Below, in pieces: positions 1 to 8,085 of a DNA stretch of 40,889 bases. Within the stretch, counting starts at the first letter, position 1, and each line of letters begins with the position of its first letter. This DNA comes from Candidatus Collierbacteria bacterium GW2011_GWB1_44_6. Lineage in GTDB: Bacteria; Patescibacteriota; Microgenomatia; UBA1400; MFAQ01. The notes under the pieces are model-generated. The model searched no databases. It had not been told where the DNA came from and saw only the letters and a program-made list of their open reading frames with translations. Position numbers and translations under genes: made by a program. The stretch is from positions 1 to 40,889 of the forward strand of contig LCJG01000015.1 in assembly GCA_000998025.1 (NCBI GenBank). The letters run 5' to 3'.

Positions 1-220
1 TTATTTCTCTGTCTCCGGTAAAGATGTGGTGATAAAAAGATTCCAGATTCCACTTCCAGTGGACCTGTCCTGAGCCCGTCGAAGGATTAAACCCGCTTGC
101 TAAACCTCCACACTTATCAGAAGCTTCAAAAATGACTACCTCAAAATCCTCATCCACCAAAGATACTCCGCAGGAAAGTCCAGTAAACCCTCCTCCTATT
201 ACAGCTATCCGCTTCCTCAC
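1..220 (-). CDS. FAD/NAD(P)-binding amine oxidoreductase (UDP-galactopyranose mutase / protoporphyrinogen oxidase-like), 3' end outside window
   Basis: Manual minus-strand translation from GTG at 220: VRKRIAVIGGGFTGLSCGVSLVDEDFEVVIFEASDKCGGLASGFNPSTGSGQVHWKWNLESFYHHIFTGDREI; GxGxxG dinucleotide motif and GGLAxGF; open to window edge. Not in ORF track. Confidence 0.85.
   Translation of the reverse strand, partial: MRKRIAVIGGGFTGLSCGVSLVDEDFEVVIFEASDKCGGLASGFNPSTGSGQVHWKWNLESFYHHIFTGDREI
66..88 (+). repeat. Hairpin repeat family copy, in-frame within FAD oxidoreductase CDS
   Basis: GTCCTGAGCCCGTCGAAGGAT; stem TCCT/AGGA. Confidence 0.75.
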
Positions 221-223
221 GCT

Positions 224-1636
224 TTATAGAGCTAATAGAATTCCAACTATGGCTAGAAGCAAGCCTCCTCCAAAGGCGGCCACTCCTGGGAAGTCAAGGA
301 TGCCAGTCTCCGGCAGTATTGTTGGCTCAACTGCTCCTGCGGCTACTCCTGCGGCACCCGCTGGAGCCTCTGTGGCCACTCTTACTGGGGCTACTGTTCT
401 TACCGCAGTTGGTTCTGCTGTTGGAGCCTCGGTAATTGCAACCGCTGAAGGGCAAACACAGGTATCATCTTCGCTGCATGCCTCCTTACGGCATTTACTG
501 GAAGCAGTGTCACAAACCAGGCCAGTTGAACACTCGGTGTCCGTGGTGCAAGTATTGTTACATCCCACAACAGTGCTCACTGTCACCGAGTAATCATCGC
601 TGATACTTGTGTCACCAATTACTGCAATAGCTGTATTTTTGATTATGTCTCCATTTACCGCGCCGCTATTTACCTTCACCCGGAAAGCATAGACGACTCT
701 TTCTCCCGCTGGAATGCTGATTCCGCTACATGTCACCTTCTTGTTACTTTGTGAGAATGTACATCCGCTATTTGCATCTAGGTAGGTCAAATCGTCTTGA
801 TGGTCTCCGTCAAGCGTGTCGGTTAATACTATGTTACCCACGCTTACCTCTCCGTTGTTTAGTAAATAAATCGCATAAATAAAAGTCTGGTCTTTGGACA
901 CTGTATCAATTGCTGTTTCATACTCATAGCTCCTGGAAGTGCTTAAGTCTTCATTTCTGTATGCGATTTTTGAAATATCTATATCCGTGGCACAAGCAGT
1001 TGTCGCGGGACACGCTTTTGTAGTTGCTACCCCACAAGAGTCCAAACAAGTAGATATTGTACCTGCAGGATTTCCACAAGCCGTAGGACAGTCGGGGGAA
1101 CAGGTGACCGCCTCCGAAGCAACACAAATACTAGTTGATGTCACCGTACATGCCGCTGACCCTTCGTAGCAAACAGACGTACCGTCCGTCTTCTTACATC
1201 TTCCATCCACCAGATCACAAGATAGACCAGCCGCGCAATTTGCTGTCGAAGTACAAGCAGAACATTCAACTCCTGTTCCTGCTATCGTCGGCGCTACCGT
1301 AACCGTTGCGGTCGGACAAGCAGTCATACTTGTGGTCCAGTTTCCACCCACAAATGGGCAACAATAATTTTGTCCTCCACAAGACTCTACCCTGCCGGCT
1401 CTGTTACATGAACTGACAAGCGACCCGTCTGCGGATGGAGTACAGCTATATAGCAATGTAGGATCACTTTCAGTTGGGCACTGGGCATCACAAGCCGAGG
1501 GACTACTTGCCGGGCCAGTTGGTGCCAACCCTTCCTGAGTGCTAAGTCGATAAGAAACAAACACCGCCGCTGCGGCCAGTAGGGCTATCAAGATTATCGA
1601 AACGATAGCTACAATTTTTTTTCTTGAGTTTTTCAT
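224..1636 (-). CDS. Secreted Cys-rich surface protein with DUF11-like domain and C-terminal LPETG sorting motif
   Basis: ORF 470 aa; N-terminal TM/signal (KKIVAIVSIILIALLAAAAVF), Cys-rich repeats CxxxxxCxxGLxCxxxxxxC, C-terminal LPETG followed by hydrophobic stretch. Confidence 0.8.
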   Translation of the reverse strand: MKNSRKKIVAIVSIILIALLAAAAVFVSYRLSTQEGLAPTGPASSPSACDAQCPTESDPTLLYSCTPSADGSLVSSCNRAGRVESCGGQNYCCPFVGGNWTTSMTACPTATVTVAPTIAGTGVECSACTSTANCAAGLSCDLVDGRCKKTDGTSVCYEGSAACTVTSTSICVASEAVTCSPDCPTACGNPAGTISTCLDSCGVATTKACPATTACATDIDISKIAYRNEDLSTSRSYEYETAIDTVSKDQTFIYAIYLLNNGEVSVGNIVLTDTLDGDHQDDLTYLDANSGCTFSQSNKKVTCSGISIPAGERVVYAFRVKVNSGAVNGDIIKNTAIAVIGDTSISDDYSVTVSTVVGCNNTCTTDTECSTGLVCDTASSKCRKEACSEDDTCVCPSAVAITEAPTAEPTAVRTVAPVRVATEAPAGAAGVAAGAVEPTILPETGILDFPGVAAFGGGLLLAIVGILLAL

Positions 1637-1637
1637 T

Positions 1638-3254
1638 TTATGGCTTTGTGCTAACTAGTCCTTCAAATTTGTGAGCCCCAGTCTTGGTAATTGTAAAATC
1701 GAAATAAGAATTCTTGTTAGTGCTCGCATCCAAATAGCCCACACTATTGTTTTCTACTGGAGTATCGGTGCCAACGGTAATTCTGAATTTGGCTTTTAAA
1801 TTTGCCTTGCTCGCCACAATTACCAGCCTGATTTTGTCACCAATTTTTACGGCGTTTCTTTGGGCTACGGTCATTGCGGTCGTGTTGTATGTTCCATCTG
1901 CTTTCTGAGAGTAGAGTTTTATTTCCATACAAGCCCCTGCTACTCCCGGTGTCGGTGCCACTGTCACGGTAGCCGTTACCACTGGTGTAACATTTCCACC
2001 ACCCCCGCCTCCTCCACCACCACCCCCTCCATCAGTCGTTGTTGCAGGATAGCATCCGTTACCAGATCCACACACATAACCGGCCACGCAACACGTCATT
2101 CCAGTTCCACCTTGATTTTTACACCAAGACCGGCCTTGAGAGGTGCATACATTCGCAATGTAAGTATCAGAAACACACTCGTGGCCGGTACACGCATCCC
2201 CTCCGGTACAATGACAATTGTTGGGACTACATAGTATTCCTCCGCAATTTATTGTTGTTTCTCCGGGGTTCGCACATCTGCCGCCAATACATTGCTTACC
2301 ACTAGCGCAATCAGCATCAATTGTGCAGTACCCGGCGGGAACCGTGGGCTGGCATTTTAAGCCAGCACAAGTTTGTCCTGATGGACAATCTGCTGATGTT
2401 TGGCATGTCTTTTGAGGGGTTGTGGTAATTATAGTCCCTTGGCAAACATTCCCAACACAAGACTGTCCTGAAGGACAATCAGGAGTTGTCTGACATGTTC
2501 TTGATGCTCCGCACGACGAAGCCGTACAGTTTAGCGTATTTGAGCAGCCAACATAATCAGTTACAACACAACTTCCTGCAACACAGGACATGCAACCACC
2601 ACTGTAAGGTGTCACGGTCGGCTTAACATCTGTCTTTGTTGGCGTTGCTGACGGCTTAACATCAATCTTTGTCGGTATTGCCACGGGCGTCTCCTCAGGC
2701 TCTTTATCAGGTTTCTTTGTTGGCTTAACTGTTACCGGCGGCTTTGTCGTTGACCCGCCTAGACTCCCCGCCGCTTGTGGTTCACTTTCCGGCGCAGTCG
2801 GAGCAACGGCTTGACGCTGGGATACTCTAGTCGAAACAAAATAAGCCCCGGTCGCCGCCCCGACGACCAAAAGAACTGCTAACACTCCACCCAAAATCTT
2901 CGGCATCTGGCTCTTAGGTTTTGTTTCCGGCCACTTCGGTTCCTCGGAGATAGGAGGAGTCACGGTAGTGGTGGTAATTCCAGTCGGCGCCACTGTTGTC
3001 GTCGTTTCCGCAGACTCGGTGGCTGTCGTTGTCGTCGTTACTGGTACAGGGGGAACGGTCGCATCTGAAGTTGGCCCGGGAATCGGAGTTGTCGCTACCG
3101 GAGCAGACACCGTTGTCGTCGTAATCTGTGTGGGTTCGGCATAGGGAGCTATGGGTAGAGGTTCCGCGGACGCAGATGGCGGAGGAGTCATGCTCGGCTC
3201 AGGAGAGCTGTAGTTATCTTGCGCAGGAACAATAGGATTATTTTTGTCGTCCAT
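1638..3254 (-). CDS. Pro/Thr-rich membrane-anchored protein with Cys-rich minidomain repeats and a poly-Gly tract
   Basis: ORF 538 aa; long P/T-rich N-terminus, TM (ILGGVLAVLLVVGAATGAYFV), three or more CxxxxDCxxGxxCxxxxC repeats, Gly12 run. Confidence 0.75.
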   Translation of the reverse strand: MDDKNNPIVPAQDNYSSPEPSMTPPPSASAEPLPIAPYAEPTQITTTTVSAPVATTPIPGPTSDATVPPVPVTTTTTATESAETTTTVAPTGITTTTVTPPISEEPKWPETKPKSQMPKILGGVLAVLLVVGAATGAYFVSTRVSQRQAVAPTAPESEPQAAGSLGGSTTKPPVTVKPTKKPDKEPEETPVAIPTKIDVKPSATPTKTDVKPTVTPYSGGCMSCVAGSCVVTDYVGCSNTLNCTASSCGASRTCQTTPDCPSGQSCVGNVCQGTIITTTPQKTCQTSADCPSGQTCAGLKCQPTVPAGYCTIDADCASGKQCIGGRCANPGETTINCGGILCSPNNCHCTGGDACTGHECVSDTYIANVCTSQGRSWCKNQGGTGMTCCVAGYVCGSGNGCYPATTTDGGGGGGGGGGGGNVTPVVTATVTVAPTPGVAGACMEIKLYSQKADGTYNTTAMTVAQRNAVKIGDKIRLVIVASKANLKAKFRITVGTDTPVENNSVGYLDASTNKNSYFDFTITKTGAHKFEGLVSTKP

Positions 3255-3298
3255 CTATTTCACTATATCTATTTTTTTAATCACCGTCAACACGGTAT

Positions 3299-4648
3299 TT
3301 ATTTAAATCTATTTTTTGTAACTCTACCAAATACCAACAGGATAATTCCGAGTAATACCAAACCCATTGAAGTTGTGAGTCCTCCGGCATCTGTTAGTTC
3401 CTCTTCTGCGGGTGGCATGGTGGTAATAACGGTCGGAGTCGGCGTCAGTGTAGGTGTTTGTGTAGGAGTCTCTGTCACCGATGGTGTCGCAGATGGAGTG
3501 GCTGTAAACGCCGGGAGTGAACTGGATAAAACGGTAAACGTTCTAATAATTGATCTGAGTTGATTATTTGCATCTGTGTACTCTACGGTAAGTATGTGCT
3601 CTCCTTGCAGTAGTTTCTGTGGAGGGGTCCATGTCCAATTACCGTCAGAATCAGCTGTAACTACCTGAGTATTTAATGGATTATCAATTGTTAGTTTAAT
3701 GGTACTCTCTGCGGTATATTTTCCCATAAACTGCGGCAAGTCCGTCGCAATAATTTCTCCATTAATTGCAGGATTCAAAATCTTTGCCTCACCTGTTGCC
3801 TCTAGTTGTTCTGACAGTGAAAGCTGGGATTCCACAAGTTGGAAACCTGCTCGGGCAGTGGCAGATTCTGTAGCAACCAAGCTAGTTGCCAGCGAACCTG
3901 TCTCAATAAAACTCTGGTTTTTTCCCATCACAATATCCGGTACTGGTGTATCCTTGCTCGTGTCTGTCAATGCCGTAGCTGTACCGCTTGTTCCAGCCTG
4001 GACAAAGATTGATAATAAAGTTGATTGCGGATCATAAGTCAAGACCCGTCCATCTTTATCTCTAGAATTTGCCATATTAAGTCTCCAGGTACCATCTGTC
4101 CTGGTGATGGTTGATAGTGTTTCTCCGCCCTCGGCCTCCACGAAAGTAATTGCCCCGTTTACCGGTTCCCCGGCAGCCCCTATTATCTTTCCAAAAATCA
4201 CGTCTTCCGGGGGAACTACTGCTTGGGCTGCCGTTCGTACTTGAAAGGGTTTACCGTTTTCGTCATAGGTTCCTGACCCGGAAACAATTAAGAAATAATA
4301 AGTTTTATTTGCCCCCAAACCAGTCACGTTGACCAGATGATTTGTGTATCCCTGAGACGTCCCCGACACTTGATCTCTTGCGTCACCTGCCGGAGTGGTG
4401 ATTTTTGTTGGATCCTCTGAATATTTAATTAGGCCTGTCAGGGGAATGTCGGTTGTCCAGCTTACACTTAAGGTCGATGCACCTCTATTAGAAATTTTTA
4501 CATTCTTAGGGCTTTCAGTGGGGCCAGCTTGCGATTCTAGACCCTGGCGGCTATTTACGAGTATTACACCCGCTACCAAACCACCCAAAAGAATTAATAT
4601 CCCCAAGAAAGTCGGTATTCTCTTATTCATTAATCCTTTTGTTGCCAT
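3299..4648 (-). CDS. Surface protein: N-terminal TM, FN3-like domain, carboxypeptidase-regulatory-like and Ig-like domains, P/T linker, C-terminal TM
   Basis: ORF 449 aa; PKNVKISNRGASTLSVSWTTD...TGLGANKTYYFLI is FN3-like; C-terminal GLVLLGIILLVFGRVTKNRFK. Confidence 0.7.
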   Translation of the reverse strand: MATKGLMNKRIPTFLGILILLGGLVAGVILVNSRQGLESQAGPTESPKNVKISNRGASTLSVSWTTDIPLTGLIKYSEDPTKITTPAGDARDQVSGTSQGYTNHLVNVTGLGANKTYYFLIVSGSGTYDENGKPFQVRTAAQAVVPPEDVIFGKIIGAAGEPVNGAITFVEAEGGETLSTITRTDGTWRLNMANSRDKDGRVLTYDPQSTLLSIFVQAGTSGTATALTDTSKDTPVPDIVMGKNQSFIETGSLATSLVATESATARAGFQLVESQLSLSEQLEATGEAKILNPAINGEIIATDLPQFMGKYTAESTIKLTIDNPLNTQVVTADSDGNWTWTPPQKLLQGEHILTVEYTDANNQLRSIIRTFTVLSSSLPAFTATPSATPSVTETPTQTPTLTPTPTVITTMPPAEEELTDAGGLTTSMGLVLLGIILLVFGRVTKNRFK

Positions 4649-4653
4649 TTACT

Positions 4654-4989
4654 TTATTGTATAGGTATTGTTTCAATTGTCGGAGAGGCTGTTGCCGTCG
4701 CCACCGTAGCTGTCTGCACAGGTCCCAATGATTGGGTCGGCACCGGCACAGACACTGATATGAAATCTGATTCGGTTATGACAGATCTTTGCTGGAGGTT
4801 CTGCATCACCTCTTGACTGATAACACCATCTATTGGCTTTACTACTTCTGTTTGTGCTACCGTTAGCTGGCTTTTTACAGACGCGGAAAAAACCTGAAAT
4901 GCCAAAATACCCCCGACGATGGATAGTCCCATCACTCCTACCAATAATACATAAATTGAAAGTGTCTTTCTAGGTTTCATTTTCGTCAA
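4654..4989 (-). CDS. Small membrane protein in the pilP position, unknown function
   Basis: ORF 111 aa, N-terminal TM, overlaps pilO-like stop by 20 nt. Confidence 0.6.
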   Translation of the reverse strand: MTKMKPRKTLSIYVLLVGVMGLSIVGGILAFQVFSASVKSQLTVAQTEVVKPIDGVISQEVMQNLQQRSVITESDFISVSVPVPTQSLGPVQTATVATATASPTIETIPIQ

Positions 4990-5632
4990 AGAAGTAAAAT
5001 GATATTTGTCCAGTAGCTCTCAAGCTGACGTTAGCCCCCCCAGGTCCCGTCTCAGTTGATAAAACAATCGTATTTAGGATGGTCACGCGATCCATGTTTT
5101 CAATCTCAGATAAAAACCCCCTAACATTTCTGGGTTCACCGGTAACGGTAAAGGTCAGATCGGTCTTTATTATTTTGGTTGCATCCGCCTTAATTAATTT
5201 GGTTGACCAGTCCCCGACGGCCTGCCCCGTTCCGAATAGCCGTACTCCCGGCATCTGGATAGTTTGTACGGTCAAATTTCTCCTCCTGGCCAACAGCTCT
5301 ATTCTTCCCGCCATACTTTGATAAGAAAATCCATCAGGTACAGCATCATCAAACAGCCGGAGTCTATCTTGATAAGTATTCAGCTGGTTTTGTGCATTGA
5401 AGACTTGAGCAATTTTATTGTCGGCTTTTTTATTTACGGATTCTAGATCCTCGATCCTTTTCTGCAAAGAGGCCACGTTTGTCAAGGTCGGTCTGATGGC
5501 AGCCAAGATAAGGATAGTCACCATAAAAACTGAGAGAATTATTTCTAGCGACGCCTTTACCTCTGGTCTTTGATAGATCAGATTTATCCTCTGGTAATAA
5601 AGAGAGTATTTTTCGTTATTAATTAGAGCCAT
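4970..5632 (-). CDS. pilO: PilO-like type IV pilus assembly protein
   Basis: ORF 220 aa: N-terminal TM, coiled coil (LQKRIEDLESVNKKADNKIAQ), ferredoxin-like C-terminal region; overlaps PilN-like ORF. Confidence 0.65.
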   Translation of the reverse strand: MALINNEKYSLYYQRINLIYQRPEVKASLEIILSVFMVTILILAAIRPTLTNVASLQKRIEDLESVNKKADNKIAQVFNAQNQLNTYQDRLRLFDDAVPDGFSYQSMAGRIELLARRRNLTVQTIQMPGVRLFGTGQAVGDWSTKLIKADATKIIKTDLTFTVTGEPRNVRGFLSEIENMDRVTILNTIVLSTETGPGGANVSLRATGQISFYFFDENET

Positions 5633-6176
5633 TTTTAAAAGTTGCCTGAATATTAAATTTTACGGAGCCAGAAGTCTGTTCAAAAGTAGTATCCTTCATT
5701 GATAAATTCGCCACCCCTTCCATTCTTTTCAAACTTCGAAGTAATTGTGCAAATCCCAACTCTGACTCGGATTCTCCGACCATACCCATTCCCGTATCGT
5801 TGATAGTTAGTTTCTCCAGGTGTACTCCGCGGGGAATTGTCTTAGATAAATTGTCATATTTTTGACCGAAAGTAAGGTTTTCGGATAGATAGGTATTTAC
5901 AGGTGACTGCTTGGCCAGAATCTTTCTCATTTGTTTTTCCGTTTCTGCAAAAGTTTCGATTTGAACCTGTTTTTGTTCCACTTCCTCGGTCAAGTCATTA
6001 ACTCTTTTATCAAAATAAAATCTGGATCCAAATGCGAGCAGTACTACGAACTCAGTCAAAACCACCAGTACCCTTCCGGTGGTTGTTGCCCACGATAAGA
6101 ATCTTCCCAAAGGGGAAAACTCAAAACTATCTTTCGGTATTAAATTGATCTGAAAAACACCTTGCTGGGCAGCCAC
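5619..6176 (-). CDS. pilN: PilN-like type IV pilus assembly protein
   Basis: ORF 185 aa beginning INLIPKDSFEFSPLGRFLSWATTTGR (PilN N-terminal motif INLxP), TM, coiled coil. Confidence 0.7.
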   Translation of the reverse strand: MAAQQGVFQINLIPKDSFEFSPLGRFLSWATTTGRVLVVLTEFVVLLAFGSRFYFDKRVNDLTEEVEQKQVQIETFAETEKQMRKILAKQSPVNTYLSENLTFGQKYDNLSKTIPRGVHLEKLTINDTGMGMVGESESELGFAQLLRSLKRMEGVANLSMKDTTFEQTSGSVKFNIQATFKNGSN

Positions 6177-6236
6177 ACTTCCAGTTTATCAAATGGAAAC
6201 CTCAAACACAAAGAACTTTTTATTTGACCTTCTTAC

Positions 6237-6368
6237 TCAACCTGGCAGGGTAAGAAGACTCTTAAAATTATCAATAGCTGATTTGGCCTTCGTCTTGGTA
6301 GCTTTGTTGAAAGTGGCCTTTCTTTTGTCGGCCCTAAGTTTTTTGATTGCGGATTTGGTTATAGGCAT
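6237..6368 (-). pseudogene. rpsT: Truncated 30S ribosomal protein bS20 (rpsT remnant or minimal form)
   Basis: Manual minus-strand translation MPITKSAIKKLRADKRKATFNKATKTKAKSAIDNFKSLLTLPG* (43 aa) matches the bS20 N-terminus; a bS20 C-terminus-like ARLSKKVK* occurs in another frame just downstream (stop at 6220-6222). Confidence 0.65.
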
Positions 6369-6432
6369 ACCTTTATTTTATCATGCTCGAGCTAGTCTGG
6401 CACAAGTTCGTCACTTGAATTAAAATAACCCA

Positions 6433-8082
6433 GTGGTAAACAAGATAATTTCCAAATCTCAGGAGTTTTTCAATCGTAAAAGCAATAGCATCCTTTCTGC
6501 GGCTGCCATTATTGGTGTCTCTTACCTTGGGTCAGCTCTCCTGGGTTTAGTCAAAAATCATCTACTTGCTGCCCGTTTTTTTGGTGGCATGGAGACTGAT
6601 CTGGATGTCTACTTTGCCGCTTTTGTCATTCCTGACACGGTATTTCAACTCTTGGTGGTCGGAGCGGTATCTGCGGCTTTTATTCCTGTCTATCAGGAGT
6701 ATTTTGAAAAATCCGAAGAAGAGGCACACCGGCTAGCCAATACAGCCCTAACCACGGTAGGGTTTTATCTACTGATTATCTCCACCCTGATTGCTATTTT
6801 TGCCCGCCCGTTAGCCGGCTTGTTGGCTCATTTTCCTGCAGAAAAACTTGACTTAATGGCTGGCCTTATCAGGCTCATGTCCCTGGCTCAAATTTTGTTT
6901 GCTGTCTCTGCTTTTCTTACTGGGGTGTTGCAATCACAGCGCCGATTCCTGATACCGGCCATTGCTCCTCTTCTCTACAATATTGGTACTATCTTGGGCA
7001 TATACTTTCTCTCTTCGCGATATGGCATTTACTCCGCCGCTATCGGTGTTGTCTTTGGAGCTTTTCTTCACATGGCCATCCAGCTTCCCACCGCCAAAGG
7101 CTTAGGATATTGGCCGGGTATTCGTTGGCAACCAAAACATCCAGGTGTTCTTTCGATGATAAGCCTAATGCCACCCCGGGCTCTGTCTCTGGGTCTAGAT
7201 CAAATTGAGCGGTGGGTCGCGGTAAATCTGAGCTCACTCCTAGCTGCGGGATCTCTCTCAATCTTCAATTTTGCTCGCCAGCTCTATGTTCTGCCTATTT
7301 CCTTATTTGGTGTTTCTTTGAGCCAGGCTTCTTTCCCCTCACTTGCCAGGGAGGCTTTATCTACCGACAAGACCCAATTTAAATCAACTCTATCAAAGGC
7401 CATCCTCCAAATCTTCTTCTTCGCTCTACCCGCCAGCGTCCTTGTCCTCGTCTTGCGCATTCCTTTGGTGCGTTTGGCTTTTGGTGCAAAGAACTTTCCT
7501 TGGGAAGCAACTTTGCTTACAGGCAAGGCCTTGGCCTTTCTTAGTTTATCTATTGCTCCTCAAGCCGTCACCAACTCACTTACCCGGGCACTTCACGCGT
7601 TAAAAGACACAAAAACTCCACTGGTTATTGGCTTTATCACCATGGTCTTCTTCATTGGCTCAGCCTATCTCCTTGGCTTGAGTACCGAAAAGAACGTCGC
7701 CGGCATCACCCTAGCCCTATCACTTGGCAATCTTCTCGATTTTGGTCTCTCTTACTGGGCTGTCCGCATCAAAGTAGGCCCCCTCGGCATTTCCACCCGC
7801 ATCTTCAAAATGGTCATCGTAAGTCTTTTTACCGCCGTTTCTCTCTGGCTACCCATGAGACTTCTCGATCAATTAGTTTTTGATACCACGAGGACTCTTC
7901 CTTTAATCATCTTAACTTTAGTAGTTAGTAGTGTTGGCTTCTGTGTTTATCTCTTTTTCTGTTGGTTGTTTGAGATAGAAGAGCTTAAGGATGTGATATA
8001 CATTGTGAAAAAGGTTGGTAATTGGCGTAAAATACTCGCCAGTAGCGATGAGGTTCTCGAAACCACTCCCAACAATATCTAA
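6433..8082 (+). CDS. murJ: Lipid II flippase MurJ (MviN family), GTG start
   Basis: ORF 549 aa; polytopic, GVSYLGSALLGLVKNHLLAARFFGG...DVYFAAFVIPD..F..LVVGAVSAAFIPV motif. Confidence 0.92.
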   Translation: MVNKIISKSQEFFNRKSNSILSAAAIIGVSYLGSALLGLVKNHLLAARFFGGMETDLDVYFAAFVIPDTVFQLLVVGAVSAAFIPVYQEYFEKSEEEAHRLANTALTTVGFYLLIISTLIAIFARPLAGLLAHFPAEKLDLMAGLIRLMSLAQILFAVSAFLTGVLQSQRRFLIPAIAPLLYNIGTILGIYFLSSRYGIYSAAIGVVFGAFLHMAIQLPTAKGLGYWPGIRWQPKHPGVLSMISLMPPRALSLGLDQIERWVAVNLSSLLAAGSLSIFNFARQLYVLPISLFGVSLSQASFPSLAREALSTDKTQFKSTLSKAILQIFFFALPASVLVLVLRIPLVRLAFGAKNFPWEATLLTGKALAFLSLSIAPQAVTNSLTRALHALKDTKTPLVIGFITMVFFIGSAYLLGLSTEKNVAGITLALSLGNLLDFGLSYWAVRIKVGPLGISTRIFKMVIVSLFTAVSLWLPMRLLDQLVFDTTRTLPLIILTLVVSSVGFCVYLFFCWLFEIEELKDVIYIVKKVGNWRKILASSDEVLETTPNNI

Positions 8083-8085
8083 ATT

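Noticed and set aside
218-226. Possible frameshift removing a charged tail after the LPETG hydrophobic segment
   Set aside because: The following GTG starts a clear Rossmann-type CDS only 4 nt after the stop, so this is a tight gene junction.
132-593. Plus-strand 153-aa ORF overlapping the FAD and LPXTG genes
   Set aside because: Antisense to two well-supported minus-strand CDSs; low-complexity and no recognisable domain.
6193-6423. Plus-strand 76-aa hydrophobic ORF
   Set aside because: It is the antisense of the rpsT remnant.
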